From NCBI GenBank assembly GCA_001897515.1, contig MKTA01000032.1:110502-174501 (forward strand): DNA of 64,000 bases, written 5' to 3'. Positions within the stretch are counted from its first letter, which is position 1. Every line of letters starts with the position of its first letter. Made by a program: the position numbers and the translations under genes. Source of the stretch: Bacteroidetes bacterium 41-46 (lineage in GTDB: Bacteria > Bacteroidota > Bacteroidia > Bacteroidales > UBA932). The notes beneath the pieces were generated by a model that searched no databases, was not told the origin of the DNA, and saw only the letters and a program-made list of their open reading frames with translations. Below, in pieces: positions 1-9,460 of the stretch.

Positions 1-1
1 A

Positions 2-73
2 GGAGAATCCCTGAATGTTGCTGTTGCAACGGCTATAGTTTTGGCGGAATTCAGACGCCCTTTTGGCGCATAG
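2..73 (+). CDS. C-terminal end of a SpoU/TrmH-family RNA 2'-O-methyltransferase (partial)
   Basis: Only the last 23 codons are inside the window; the gene enters from the left edge. The frame reads GESLNVAVATAIVLAEFRR and ends PFGA-stop. The SLNVxVA segment followed by an acidic/basic helix is the last conserved motif of SpoU (TrmH) knotted methyltransferases, which holds part of the SAM site. The tail overlaps the 3' end of rlmB on the other strand by 23 bases, so two members of the same family converge tail to tail. It could be TrmH, or another rRNA/tRNA ribose methyltransferase; the substrate cannot be told from this fragment. Confidence 0.72.
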   Translation, partial: GESLNVAVATAIVLAEFRRPFGA

Positions 74-791
74 CTTCAAACATTATTACTGAAGCAGCTA
101 CCGAAACATTAAGAGATCCAATTTTTCCGGCCTGAGGGATCCTGGCTTTAATATCTGCAATCCCCAATAATGCATCTGATACACCTCTGTCCTCAGATCC
201 CATTATTACTGCTGTCGGCTTATTGAAGTCAATCTCGTATATGCTGCTGTCTCCTCTCTCTGTGGCCGCGACAATCTGGAAACCATTCTCTGCTAGCAAA
301 TAGACAGCTGTTCTTAAATTTGGGACTTTAGAGGTGGAAATTCTCAGCAACGCTCCTGCTGAGGCTTTAATTGCCTCTGCATTTACAGCTGCTCCCCCCT
401 TTGCTGGTAAAATTATCCCTTTAGCACCTGCACACTCAGCACTTCGAGCAGTAGCACCAAAATTTCTGACATCGCTCACTCCATCAAGTAATATCACCAT
501 TGGCGATTTATCTGTAGACAAGGCATCCTCTATGAGTTTCTCTATAGTTACATAATCAACCTGTGAGATAAGAGCTACTACGCCCTGGTGACGACCCTTG
601 GCTACTCTGTTTAACCTCTCTTCCGGAACAAACTGTACCCCTACACCTGCTTCCTGAAGCTGCTTAAGCAACTTGTGGAACTGGGGACCCTCTAACCCCT
701 GTCTGAACATTACCTTTTCAATTTTTTCCCCAGCCTTCAGAGCCTCCGTAACAGGGTGCATACCAAAAAGATACTCGCTTTTATTTTCCAT
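51..791 (-). CDS. rlmB: 23S rRNA (guanosine-2'-O-)-methyltransferase RlmB
   Basis: The 246-residue protein has the two-part SpoU layout: an N-terminal RNA-binding domain starting EYLFGMHPVTEAL (about residues 6-75) and a C-terminal knotted SAM-binding domain with the three family motifs, NFGATARSAECAG, GSEDRGVS and SLNVSVAAS. Length and the GMHPVTEAL start fit RlmB, which methylates G2251 (E. coli numbering) in the peptidyl-transferase loop of 23S rRNA. It is the last gene of a minus-strand run beginning at valS and follows the ABC-F gene after 9 bases. TrmH-family assignment is firm; the exact target nucleotide is inferred. Confidence 0.92.
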   Translation of the reverse strand: MENKSEYLFGMHPVTEALKAGEKIEKVMFRQGLEGPQFHKLLKQLQEAGVGVQFVPEERLNRVAKGRHQGVVALISQVDYVTIEKLIEDALSTDKSPMVILLDGVSDVRNFGATARSAECAGAKGIILPAKGGAAVNAEAIKASAGALLRISTSKVPNLRTAVYLLAENGFQIVAATERGDSSIYEIDFNKPTAVIMGSEDRGVSDALLGIADIKARIPQAGKIGSLNVSVAASVIMFEAMRQKGV

Positions 792-800
792 TATCTTAAA

Positions 801-2702
801 TTAATTGTGCAGAGACTCCCACTCATCCATAAGCTTTGAAAGTCTCTCTTTTAAAACATTATAATTATTAATTAGTTCACTAAGTCTTGCCTTGTCTTTT
901 AACTCTGCAAGCTCAGTTTCTATATTTGCTATATCCGTTTCACACTCCTCTATCAGAGATTCAAATCTTTCAATTTGCTGACGTTTTCTACGCTCCTCTT
1001 TTGCCTTTTCCCTTCCATTATTTTGAATATTTTTTATTGGCTGGGCAGAGTTATCATCTTTATTTTTCTCAATATTATATTCAAACACCTCTTCAGTTCT
1101 TTTCCTTTCAAGATAATCAGAAACGGATCCAATGTGTTCTCTTATTCTTCCATCTTTAAACTCTAGTACCTTATTTACAAGGCCATCTAAAAAATCTCTG
1201 TCATGAGAAACTACTAGCAAGGTGCCATTATATCTTAAAAGAGCCTGCTTTAGAATATCTTTAGATTTGATATCCATATGATTAGTCGGTTCATCAAGTG
1301 CAAGAAGATTATATGGCTTGAGAATCAGTTTTGCCATTGCTAGTCTGGATTTCTCTCCTCCACTTAAAACAGATACCCTTTTGTCAATATCTTCCCCTTT
1401 GAAAAGAAAAGCTCCAAGTATATCTCTAAGCCTTGTTCTGACATCCCCAACAGCTACTTTTTCAAGTGTTTCAAAAACTGTGTCATTACAGTCAAGTAGT
1501 TCGTCTTGGTTTTGAGCGTAATATCCTAAAGAGACATTATGTCCAAGCTCTATTACCCCATGACTTGGATTTATCTCCTTAGAAAGTAGCTTCATAAATG
1601 TAGTTTTACCCTCTCCGTTTCTTCCTACAAGAGCGATCTTTTCTCCTCTTTCTATGACAATATCTGCCCCCTTGAATACCGTTTTCTCTCCATAAGACTT
1701 TCCTAGTTCCTTTGTTTTAAGTACAACATTTCCAGATCTGGGAGCAGATGGAAACTTAACCGAAATTGAAGATTTATCATCCTCCTCTACTTCAATTCGG
1801 TCAATCTTGTCTAGTTGCTTTATTCTTGATTGAACCTGGTTTGACTTTGTCGCCTTGTACCTAAAACGCTCTATAAACTCTTCGCTCTTTTCAATTAATC
1901 TCTGTTGATTGTCAAATGCAGCTCTCTGCTGCTCCATTCTCTCTTTTCTTAATATCAGGTATTTTGAATAGGGTACCTTATAATCGTGGATTTTGCCAAG
2001 CATAATCTCTACAGTTCGGTTTGTAACACTATCAAGAAATCTCCTGTCATGTGAAACAAGTATAAGTGCCCCCTGGTATGATGCAAGATACTCCTCCAGC
2101 CATTGTATAGATTCAATGTCAAGGTGATTTGTGGGTTCGTCCAGAAGAAGAGTTGTAGGAGATGAAAGCAGGATTTTCGCCAGCTCTATACGCATGTTCC
2201 ACCCCTGACTAAAGGTTGATGTAGGGCGATCTAGTTCTTTTGGCCGAAATCCTAATCCAAACAGAGTCTTCTCTGCCGTGCCTCTGGGATTGCCATCTTC
2301 AATTATTGTGAGTTTGTCATGTAGATCATTAAGCTCAATAATAAGTTTATGATAACTTTCGCTTTCATAATCATTTCTTTCAGATAGTTTTAGAGAAATA
2401 TTGTCAATATTCTCTTTAATAGCATCTATATGAGAGAATGCAAGCATAGCTTCCTCAATTACACTTTTGTCTTTATTATGCTCCATCTCTTGAGGCAGAT
2501 AGCCAATTTTTTCAGAAGATGGAATCATTACTTTACCGGAAGAGGGTCTCCCTACTCCAGCAAGTATTTTTAAAATAGTAGATTTGCCGGATCCGTTTTT
2601 TCCAACCAGTCCGATTTTGTCCCTGTCACCGACATGGAAATTAACTTCACTGAAGAGATCTGAACCGCCAAAGGTTACTACAAGGTCATTAATTGATATC
2701 AC
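801..2702 (-). CDS. ABC-F family ATP-binding protein (ribosome-associated type)
   Basis: Two ABC cassettes in one chain without membrane segments, joined by a charged linker, and a C-terminal coiled coil (about residues 540-630). Walker A motifs are GKNGSGKS and GRNGEGKT; the second signature is LSGGEKSR, while the first is degenerate (FSQGWNMR). DEPTNH follows each Walker B. This is the ABC-F pattern of translation factors such as Uup/EttA. I place the start at a GTG giving MISINDL, the usual family N-terminus; it overlaps the end of tatC by 14 bases. An upstream ATG would add 16 unlikely residues. It may act on stalled ribosomes or in antibiotic protection; which one is not decidable here. 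Confidence 0.88.
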   Translation of the reverse strand: MISINDLVVTFGGSDLFSEVNFHVGDRDKIGLVGKNGSGKSTILKILAGVGRPSSGKVMIPSSEKIGYLPQEMEHNKDKSVIEEAMLAFSHIDAIKENIDNISLKLSERNDYESESYHKLIIELNDLHDKLTIIEDGNPRGTAEKTLFGLGFRPKELDRPTSTFSQGWNMRIELAKILLSSPTTLLLDEPTNHLDIESIQWLEEYLASYQGALILVSHDRRFLDSVTNRTVEIMLGKIHDYKVPYSKYLILRKERMEQQRAAFDNQQRLIEKSEEFIERFRYKATKSNQVQSRIKQLDKIDRIEVEEDDKSSISVKFPSAPRSGNVVLKTKELGKSYGEKTVFKGADIVIERGEKIALVGRNGEGKTTFMKLLSKEINPSHGVIELGHNVSLGYYAQNQDELLDCNDTVFETLEKVAVGDVRTRLRDILGAFLFKGEDIDKRVSVLSGGEKSRLAMAKLILKPYNLLALDEPTNHMDIKSKDILKQALLRYNGTLLVVSHDRDFLDGLVNKVLEFKDGRIREHIGSVSDYLERKRTEEVFEYNIEKNKDDNSAQPIKNIQNNGREKAKEERRKRQQIERFESLIEECETDIANIETELAELKDKARLSELINNYNVLKERLSKLMDEWESLHN

Positions 2703-3441
2703 GACAGATAAGTATGCTGAATTCGTAAAGAAGATAAAGCGGCATCGCAACTACCATAAGGGTAAAAGCATCTCCGCTTGGTGTAATTATGGCTGCAGCT
2801 ATCAAAAGAAATACAAATGCGTGTTTTCTGTACTTTATTAACAATGATTTGCTGATAATGCCTATTCTGGACAATATGAGTGCAAGTGCCGGCATCTCAA
2901 ATACAATCCCCATAATGAGAATCAGCCGGGTAAACATTGAAATATAAGATTGAAGAGAGATTTGATTGGGTACATATTCGCTTACCTGATAAGTTCCAAG
3001 GAATCTTAATGTAAGAGGAAATACAAAGAGGTATCCAATAACAACTCCTGTTAAGAATAGCAGGGAACCGAAACCAAATGCTCTGCGCGTTGCTCTCTGT
3101 TCGTTTTCATATAAACCAGGCTTAATAAAGGACCAAAATTGATATAAAATGTATGGGACTGCCAGTATAAACGACAGAGTTAGTGAAACAGATATATGGA
3201 TAAAAAACTGGGCAGAAAGATCAATGTTAATCAGATTTATATTGAAATCTGACGGAAATGCACCTTCAAGCCACCTGTATAGTATAAAGCTCTGTTTAGT
3301 TGGTGCAAAAATAATATAGTCAAAGAGATACTCCTTTGCCAGGAATACAGGCACGGCAATAATAATAATCGCAATGGCAGACCTGAACAAAACACCTCTA
3401 AGTTCGTCCAGATGATCCCAAAAGGTCATCTCGCTACTCAC
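2689..3441 (-). CDS. tatC: Sec-independent protein translocase subunit TatC
   Basis: Integral membrane protein of 250 residues with six predicted membrane segments and the TatC N-terminal signature [11 protein letters not shown], which binds twin-arginine signal peptides. The periplasmic Pro/Phe-rich region and the [11 protein letters not shown] motif (about residue 105-115) are also typical. It forms the receptor for folded exported proteins together with the TatA protein encoded just upstream. A GTG start overlaps the tatA stop as GTGA, indicating translational coupling; an ATG four codons inside is an alternative. No tatB is present, as usual in Bacteroidota. Confidence 0.95.
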   Translation of the reverse strand: MSSEMTFWDHLDELRGVLFRSAIAIIIIAVPVFLAKEYLFDYIIFAPTKQSFILYRWLEGAFPSDFNINLINIDLSAQFFIHISVSLTLSFILAVPYILYQFWSFIKPGLYENEQRATRRAFGFGSLLFLTGVVIGYLFVFPLTLRFLGTYQVSEYVPNQISLQSYISMFTRLILIMGIVFEMPALALILSRIGIISKSLLIKYRKHAFVFLLIAAAIITPSGDAFTLMVVAMPLYLLYEFSILICRDIN

Positions 3442-3644
3442 TTCTTCTCATTGTCTTTATTGGTATCTGTTGTATTGATTTCATCCTCAATACCTTTAAC
3501 CCCGTCTTTAAAGCTTTTTACCCCTTTACCAATACCCTTCATTAATTCGGGAATTTTTTTACCTCCAAAAAGTAAAAGGACAATGAGGGCTATAATGATA
3601 ATCTCTGTTGCTCCTATTGAGCCAAGAAAAAGTAGGTTATTCAT
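3438..3644 (-). CDS. tatA: Twin-arginine translocase subunit TatA/TatE
   Basis: A 68-residue protein with one N-terminal membrane helix ([19 protein letters not shown]), the invariant KKIPEL hinge, an amphipathic helix ([17 protein letters not shown]) and a charged tail. This is the pore-forming or membrane-thinning TatA subunit. The start chosen is the ATG giving [11 protein letters not shown]; a further upstream ATG would add 15 residues that overlap the thioesterase gene and match nothing in the family. It ends in a 4-base overlap with tatC. Confidence 0.94.
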   Translation of the reverse strand: MNNLLFLGSIGATEIIIIALIVLLLFGGKKIPELMKGIGKGVKSFKDGVKGIEDEINTTDTNKDNEKK

Positions 3645-3654
3645 TTTGTTTGTT

Positions 3655-4068
3655 TTATATTGTTTCAAAAAATGGTTTAAATGCATCAACTACATATTCT
3701 GGAGCTCTTGTAGGTTTTCTGCTATCAGAATGGATAAAACCCAATGTTACACTACCTGAAGCAACTCTCTCGTTTTTATCATTAAAAATGCAAGAGTCAA
3801 TCCTAATCTTAACTTTTGGTAGCTCTTTTATTGTGCTGATAATTTTTATCTCCTCCCCCATTTTAACGGGTATTTTATAATCGCATTCAACATGAATAAC
3901 AGGCATCATAATCCCTGATTCTTCAATTTTATTAATTGGAAGACCCAATTCTTTCAATGCTTTGCTCCTGGCAGTTTCAAAATATCTTATGTAATTGGAA
4001 TGATGAACAATGCCCATCAGATCTGTTTCATAGTATCTTACTTCAAGAGTTGTCTCAGATGTGAACAT
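3655..4068 (-). CDS. Acyl-CoA thioesterase, YbgC/4HBT hot-dog family
   Basis: A 137-residue single hot-dog domain. The signature [20 protein letters not shown] near residues 13-32 carries the catalytic Asp of the YbgC/4-hydroxybenzoyl-CoA thioesterase group, and the C-terminal GSVTLGFI strand completes the fold. It should hydrolyse acyl-CoA thioesters in the cytoplasm; chain length is unknown. It lies 2 bases after the PCMD lipoprotein and 10 bases before tatA. Proteobacterial YbgC sits beside the Tol-Pal genes, which are absent here. Confidence 0.88.
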   Translation of the reverse strand: MFTSETTLEVRYYETDLMGIVHHSNYIRYFETARSKALKELGLPINKIEESGIMMPVIHVECDYKIPVKMGEEIKIISTIKELPKVKIRIDSCIFNDKNERVASGSVTLGFIHSDSRKPTRAPEYVVDAFKPFFETI

Positions 4069-4070
4069 AC

Positions 4071-6401
4071 CTATTTAATTTTTATTGAACCATTACCGGG
4101 CAGGTGGTAAATCAATCTTATTGAATCTACATCAAGCACGCTCCCGTCTGCGCCTGTAAATATTTCCCCAAAGATACTAGATGAAATTGAAACTGAAATA
4201 TATTTTGAACCCTCCATCCAATTGTCATAAGAAAAATCAATTATTGACCTTGTCCATTCACTATTCCCTGAAAAAATATAAGAGGCAGATGCAACAAGAT
4301 TCTCCTGAGAGTTGTTCCAAAGATCTGCTTTAAGCAATCCCTGGTCATTTCCGGCGACTGTTTCAACTGGATTGAAAGCAGGAATAGTAGTTGAAGTAAT
4401 CTTAGGAGAAGTTTTTACTAAGGTCTCTCCCTTTCGGTATTTATGCCAGATAATGAGTTGTTTAGGCAGGTAGTATGTGTTAAATGGTATCCCCTTTACA
4501 ATCATTCTTCCTGGTGAATAGACATCTGCTGTAGCCGTGCTATATCTAAATTTGCCCAAAAAGAGATTTCCGGAAGTTAAAGAAGTGACCTTAATTATAT
4601 CTGCAAAATTTATTGTTGAAAGTTTTGTGAGTATTCTGGCTGCATATTTTGATTGGTAGCCATCCACTCTTACTACATTAACTGCTGATGGATTATTTGA
4701 GCTGTTCCAGCCGGAACCATCACTTGGGAAGATGGATGTCTCTAGGCTCTTAAACTGAGGATGTACTACCCACTCTTCAAAATCTTTGTTAGGTAGCTGG
4801 GGTGCAGGTATTACTCTTATTGTCCACTCTCTGGAGCTGCCACTCTCAGAAATTATTTTGAATTTTTTTGTACCACCCCAAGGAATTTCAACAACACCTC
4901 CTGAGACCATCCCCTCAATTTTTGATCCGGTAGATGTTTCTATTATTGGAGTAAGCTTTAAAGAGGTATTGTACTCAAAATTTTCACACACAATTACTAT
5001 TTCACTAATTTCCGGCTCAATATATATTTCGTCAACTGAGTATGAGAAAGAGGGTTTACCGTAATGGAAACCTGTCACATCCGCCTGATTTGAAAGAGGA
5101 GTTAATCTATTTACAAGCTTTAATGACCATAATTCATTTTTGCCATTTCTTGTAAGATTAAATGTCTTATAATCATTCATAGAGGAAAAGTTGATATCAG
5201 CAGAGAGACTATTCTCTGTGGGTTGTGAAAGTAAAATAGAGAAATCGTTTATTATCAGTGGAAACTCTCCATTTGAGAGAACAGGGATGGAGATTTCTCT
5301 TAATTCCGGATAAATCTCAGGAGGACCTAATTTTATGTCGTTATCAGATGAATAATAGGAGCCCCATTCTACTCCGGTTACTTTTATAATTGTGTTTGTT
5401 TGTCTAAAAACAATTTCCCATTTATTATAGTTTCCGGTTATATTGTCTATAATAATTAACTGGTGGGAATCATCTTCATTTTGAAAAATATACTCCTCAC
5501 CACTATATACCGAGGAACCTGTAATGAACTCATTAAAACTAAAATTGAAAAGTACGCCAAAGTTTTCTGCTTTCTTATCTCCTGAATAGTAAAGAATTAC
5601 CTGCCGGTCTTTTGTGTTAAAAGTGACAGTGTCTAAATTATGTAAAGATGAAGTAAATTTTGCATCAAAATGATTAAATGGATTAATAAGCCTCTGGTTT
5701 GATGTAATATCCTCTTTAGCATTAATTATAGAAACTTGCCATTTCTCCTCTCTCCCACTCTCACTTAATAAGTTTAATGTTTTTGTTTCTCCCTGAAACG
5801 AAAATGTTAGCGACTCTCCCTTTTCCCAGTCGGTAAATACAGCACCTTCTGAAACCTCAACCTCGGGATTGATAATCAGGGGATAAGTTGGATCAACAGC
5901 GTATATTTTTACAATAGACTCTGTGGGGTCAGCAAAAGCCTCCTCTCCTACATTTAAAATACCATTAGATGAACTCTTAATCTTGAACTTCAGAATCTCG
6001 GATATCTCATTGGAAGATATAAGATTAAGCTTAATCTCATATCGTTTTGGCATTCCGCTCTCAGAAACTATTGTAATTGTATTAATTGAATTTAAGACAG
6101 GAAAAATCAACGAGCCATCATCTTCAAGACCAAGTATTTTTACCTTGCTGTCATTACAGATTATTGTTGGATATAACTTAAGCGGAAAGAGATATTTTCC
6201 AAATTTTACTGGAATAATTACTGATGACTCTTCAACTACAGGATTATCCAGAAGAACCTTTTCAGGTTCAACATTGTCAATACTTACGCTAATAATTATG
6301 TTATCGTCACTTAGTTGTGCTACTTTTTCACAAGAGTGTAAAATCACAGCTACAAAAACTGCGATCAAACACAATTTATATGTAGCACAAATCTTTATCA
6401 T
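4071..6401 (-). CDS. Large surface/periplasmic lipoprotein with Ig-like repeats and a C-terminal PCMD domain
   Basis: The 776-residue protein starts with a lipoprotein leader (VILHSC, lipidated Cys about residue 24). Residues 30-530 hold about five beta-sandwich repeats, each ending in a SESG-x4-W-x-V type strand (SESGMPKRYEI, SESGREEKWQV, SESGSSREWTI, with two more divergent copies), similar to DUF5018-like Ig repeats. From about 535 (NKDFEEW) to the end it resembles the putative carbohydrate metabolism domain (PCMD) of Bacteroidota lipoproteins, a beta-jelly-roll of unknown ligand. Its start overlaps the valS stop as ATGA, so it is translated in a housekeeping operon. A binding role at the cell surface is an inference. 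Confidence 0.75.
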   Translation of the reverse strand: MIKICATYKLCLIAVFVAVILHSCEKVAQLSDDNIIISVSIDNVEPEKVLLDNPVVEESSVIIPVKFGKYLFPLKLYPTIICNDSKVKILGLEDDGSLIFPVLNSINTITIVSESGMPKRYEIKLNLISSNEISEILKFKIKSSSNGILNVGEEAFADPTESIVKIYAVDPTYPLIINPEVEVSEGAVFTDWEKGESLTFSFQGETKTLNLLSESGREEKWQVSIINAKEDITSNQRLINPFNHFDAKFTSSLHNLDTVTFNTKDRQVILYYSGDKKAENFGVLFNFSFNEFITGSSVYSGEEYIFQNEDDSHQLIIIDNITGNYNKWEIVFRQTNTIIKVTGVEWGSYYSSDNDIKLGPPEIYPELREISIPVLSNGEFPLIINDFSILLSQPTENSLSADINFSSMNDYKTFNLTRNGKNELWSLKLVNRLTPLSNQADVTGFHYGKPSFSYSVDEIYIEPEISEIVIVCENFEYNTSLKLTPIIETSTGSKIEGMVSGGVVEIPWGGTKKFKIISESGSSREWTIRVIPAPQLPNKDFEEWVVHPQFKSLETSIFPSDGSGWNSSNNPSAVNVVRVDGYQSKYAARILTKLSTINFADIIKVTSLTSGNLFLGKFRYSTATADVYSPGRMIVKGIPFNTYYLPKQLIIWHKYRKGETLVKTSPKITSTTIPAFNPVETVAGNDQGLLKADLWNNSQENLVASASYIFSGNSEWTRSIIDFSYDNWMEGSKYISVSISSSIFGEIFTGADGSVLDVDSIRLIYHLPGNGSIKIK

Positions 6402-9052
6402 AATTTTAATAAATCCTCACGGGCTCTTGTTAGTTTTTCAATTTTTGTAATTGCGTCTCTCTGTTTGTTGTATTCTGTCTCAACAACCTCTTTTGGTGCA
6501 CTTTCCACAAATCTTGGATTTGAAAGTTTTTTATTTACGCTGTTTAAAAATCCGTCCAATCTTTTAATCTCTGCGTCAATTTTTTCTACCTCCTGCTCTT
6601 TGTCTATGTAATTATCAAGCGGTATGAAAAACTCTGTCGTACCAACCATAAAAGAGGCTCCGGCATTATTACTCCCTCTCTCTGATATGGGTTTTACAGA
6701 TTCAATATTTACCAATTTTGTTATAAATGACAGAAGTTCAGACGGAATTGAGTTGTCTGTAACAAAGAGTTTTAGAGTCTCCTTAAGTGAAATATTACGT
6801 GACTGCCTTATATTCCGGATATTAACTATGGCCTCCTTGCACTCCTCTGCCTTCTTAATAAATGATAAGTCATATTCTACTGCCTTAGGCATACATGATA
6901 TCATTATACTATCGCCCTCATCTCTCTTTTCTAGATTCTGCCATAGCTCCTCTGTAATGAATGGCATAAATGGGTGAAGCAATCTTAAAAGCTTGTCAAA
7001 GAACTCATTTGTTGACTGATGGGTATGGATGTCAATCTTCTCTCCTCTGCCAGGCTTAATAATCTCAAGATACCAAGAACAGAAATCATCCCAAAATAGC
7101 TTATACAATGTCATAAGTGCATCAGATATTCTGAACTTTGAGAAATGATCCTCAATAATTGTGAAGGAGTATGACAACAGATTGTCAAACCATTTTACTG
7201 CAGTGGCTGATCTTTCGTTTTGAGAAACATTATCGCTACTCTCCCATCCTGACACGAGTCTGTATGCATTCCATATTTTGTTTGAAAAATTCCTCCCCTG
7301 TTCAACCTGACTCTCGTCAAAGAGTATATCGTTTCCGGCACTGCTACAGAGTAGCATACCAACACGGACTCCATCTGCACCATAAATCTTCATCAAATCT
7401 ATGGGATCTGGCGAATTACCCAGGGACTTAGACATCTTTCTTCCAAGTTTATCTCTCACAATTCCGGTTAAATATACGTTTCTAAAAGGCATATTTCCGC
7501 AAAACTCATCACCAGCCATAACCATCCTCGCTACCCAGAAAAACAGGATTTCAGGAGCAGTGACTAGATCATTGGTTGGATAGTAATATTCAAGATCTCT
7601 GTTTGGCTTTTTATCTGGAAATCCTGGTTTTTCAGGATCAAAAACAGAAATTGGCCACAGCCAGGAAGAGAACCATGTGTCCAGTACATCGGGATCCTGT
7701 ATAAGCATATGCTCTTCAATTCCAGAGTCTCTTTTTTTTGCCTCAACTAATGCCTCTTTTATATCTGCAGCTACAACATAGCTTCCGTCAGGCAGGTACC
7801 ATGCCGGGATTCTCTGCCCCCACCACAATTGTCTGGATATGCACCAATCTTTTACATTCTCCATCCAGTGTCTGTATGAATTCCTGAACTTATCCGGTAT
7901 AAGTTTAATTTTGTCCTCATCTATATATTCTAAGGCTCTGGAGGCTGCATCATCCATCTTCATAAACCACTGAAGAGATAGTTTTGGTTCAATTACTGCA
8001 TTTGTCCTTTCTGAGTATCCAATTTGAGAAGTGTAATCCTCCTCTCTCTCCATATGCCCCTTTTCATAAAGCATTCCCACAATTTTTTTGCGTGCTTCAA
8101 ATCTCTCTTCTCCGACAAATATCTTTGCCTCTTCATTAAGTCTTCCCCACTTATCTATTATGTCTGTGAAAGGCAAATTATGTCTTAACCCAATCTCATA
8201 GTCGTTTATATCGTGTGCAGGAGTAACCTTAAGGCATCCTGTTCCAAAATCCATGGTTACATAATTGTCCTGAATAATTGGAATCTCCTTTTCTATCAGA
8301 GGGATTAAAACTTTTTTACCTTTAAGATATGAGTACCTTTCATCGTCAGGGTGAATACAAACAGCTGAATCAGCCATTATTGTTTCAGGTCTGGTAGTAG
8401 CAACAACAATATACCTGTCGGTCTTTTTGCCATTATCAGATATATAGTATCTTAAATGATATAATTTTGATTTTGTCTCTTTTCTGATTACCTCTTCGTC
8501 ACTTACAGCTGTTTGACCCTCAGGATCCCAGTTCACCATTCTGACGCCTCTGTATATCAACCCCTTTTTGTAGTAATGTACAAAAGTGTTAATCACGCCA
8601 TCACTTAACTCTGGGTCCATTGTAAATTTAGTCCTATCCCAATCGCAAGATGCACCCAGTTTTTTAAGCTGCTCAAGAATAATTCCACCATGCTTCTCCT
8701 TCCAATCCCAGGCATGTTTAAGAAACTCCTCTCTCGTTATTTCGGATTTCTCAATACCTTCTGCCTTGAGCTTGGATACAACCTTAGCCTCAGTAGCAAT
8801 TGATGCGTGATCCGTTCCTGGAACCCAGCATGCATTCTTGCCTGACATTCTTGCCCTTCTGATTAATACATCCTGTATTGTATTATTTAGCATATGTCCC
8901 ATATGAAGTACTCCTGTTACGTTAGGGGGGGGTATTACAATAGTGTAAGGCTCCCTTTCATCCGGCTCAGAATGAAATAATTTGTGGCTTAGCCAGTATG
9001 AGTACCATTTCTCCTCAGTCCCTGCGGGGTCGTATTTTGCTGGAATCTCCAT
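6398..9052 (-). CDS. valS: Valine--tRNA ligase
   Basis: Class I aminoacyl-tRNA synthetase of 884 residues, normal for ValRS. The HIGH-type motif is in NVTGVLHMGHMLNN (about residue 45) and KMSKS in GRKMSKSLGN (about residue 535). The large CP1 editing domain lies between them. An anticodon-binding domain and a C-terminal coiled-coil arm (EVEKIDAEIKRLDGFL...) follow. It charges tRNA-Val and deacylates Thr-tRNA-Val. It is the first gene of the minus-strand operon that runs to rlmB, and its promoter lies in the short divergent gap with the DUF3467 gene. Confidence 0.97.
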   Translation of the reverse strand: MEIPAKYDPAGTEEKWYSYWLSHKLFHSEPDEREPYTIVIPPPNVTGVLHMGHMLNNTIQDVLIRRARMSGKNACWVPGTDHASIATEAKVVSKLKAEGIEKSEITREEFLKHAWDWKEKHGGIILEQLKKLGASCDWDRTKFTMDPELSDGVINTFVHYYKKGLIYRGVRMVNWDPEGQTAVSDEEVIRKETKSKLYHLRYYISDNGKKTDRYIVVATTRPETIMADSAVCIHPDDERYSYLKGKKVLIPLIEKEIPIIQDNYVTMDFGTGCLKVTPAHDINDYEIGLRHNLPFTDIIDKWGRLNEEAKIFVGEERFEARKKIVGMLYEKGHMEREEDYTSQIGYSERTNAVIEPKLSLQWFMKMDDAASRALEYIDEDKIKLIPDKFRNSYRHWMENVKDWCISRQLWWGQRIPAWYLPDGSYVVAADIKEALVEAKKRDSGIEEHMLIQDPDVLDTWFSSWLWPISVFDPEKPGFPDKKPNRDLEYYYPTNDLVTAPEILFFWVARMVMAGDEFCGNMPFRNVYLTGIVRDKLGRKMSKSLGNSPDPIDLMKIYGADGVRVGMLLCSSAGNDILFDESQVEQGRNFSNKIWNAYRLVSGWESSDNVSQNERSATAVKWFDNLLSYSFTIIEDHFSKFRISDALMTLYKLFWDDFCSWYLEIIKPGRGEKIDIHTHQSTNEFFDKLLRLLHPFMPFITEELWQNLEKRDEGDSIMISCMPKAVEYDLSFIKKAEECKEAIVNIRNIRQSRNISLKETLKLFVTDNSIPSELLSFITKLVNIESVKPISERGSNNAGASFMVGTTEFFIPLDNYIDKEQEVEKIDAEIKRLDGFLNSVNKKLSNPRFVESAPKEVVETEYNKQRDAITKIEKLTRAREDLLKL

Positions 9053-9078
9053 AAAACTTTATATGATTTAACAATCTA

Positions 9079-9086
9079 CAAATGTA
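9079..9086 (-). promoter_or_regulatory. Putative -7 element of the valS operon promoter
   Basis: On the minus strand this reads TACATTTG, matching the Bacteroidota -7 consensus TAnnTTTG, 26 bases from the valS start codon. The matching -33 element is poor (TTCG at an acceptable distance). The call rests on consensus and position only. Confidence 0.4.
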
Positions 9087-9099
9087 TGAATTTTTATCT

Positions 9100-9107
9100 T
9101 ATATTTG
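9100..9107 (+). promoter_or_regulatory. Putative -7 element of the DUF3467-etf operon promoter
   Basis: Reads TATATTTG, a full match to TAnnTTTG, 26 bases before the DUF3467 start codon. No clear TTTG lies about 19-21 bases upstream, so the -33 part is weak. With the valS box it makes a compact divergent promoter region. Confidence 0.45.
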
Positions 9108-9133
9108 CGAACCATATAATTACACTAATAAAA

Positions 9134-9442
9134 ATGAACGCTGATAATGAGCTAAATATAGAGTTGAGTGCAGAAGTTGCCGAAGGAGCTTACTCAAATC
9201 TTGCAATAATTACACATTCTAGTAGTGAATTTATAATTGATTTCATACGAATGATGCCAGGGGTGCCTAAACCTAAGGTTGACAGTAGAATAATTATGAC
9301 TGCAGAGAATGCAAAAAGGGTGCTTAAAGCACTAGAGGATAATATTAACAAGTTTGAAGATCAATTTGGAGAAATTATCATTCATAATAATGAGAATGGA
9401 TCTATTCCAATGGCCTTTGGTAATAATAATGCCGAGGCCTGA
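9134..9442 (+). CDS. DUF3467 domain-containing protein
   Basis: Small 102-residue soluble protein matching the DUF3467 pattern: an N-terminal strand pair (LNIELSAEVAEGAYSNLAIITHSSSEFIIDF), RMMPGVPKPKVDSRIIMTAENAKRVLKALEDNI and an acidic tail. The family is common in Bacteroidota and its function is unknown; in other bacteria it is noted for possible links to regulation. The start is the ATG giving MNADNEL; an upstream ATG adds 16 residues and overlaps the promoter box. It precedes etfB by 18 bases and is likely cotranscribed with the ETF and acyl-CoA dehydrogenase genes. Confidence 0.82.
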   Translation: MNADNELNIELSAEVAEGAYSNLAIITHSSSEFIIDFIRMMPGVPKPKVDSRIIMTAENAKRVLKALEDNINKFEDQFGEIIIHNNENGSIPMAFGNNNAEA

Positions 9443-9460
9443 AAACAATAATTAACAAAT

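Noticed and set aside
5923..6450. 175-codon open frame on the plus strand
   Set aside because: It lies wholly antisense to the PCMD lipoprotein and the end of valS, whose frames are clearly coding; the product shows no domain and its hydrophobic stretch mirrors the lipoprotein leader.
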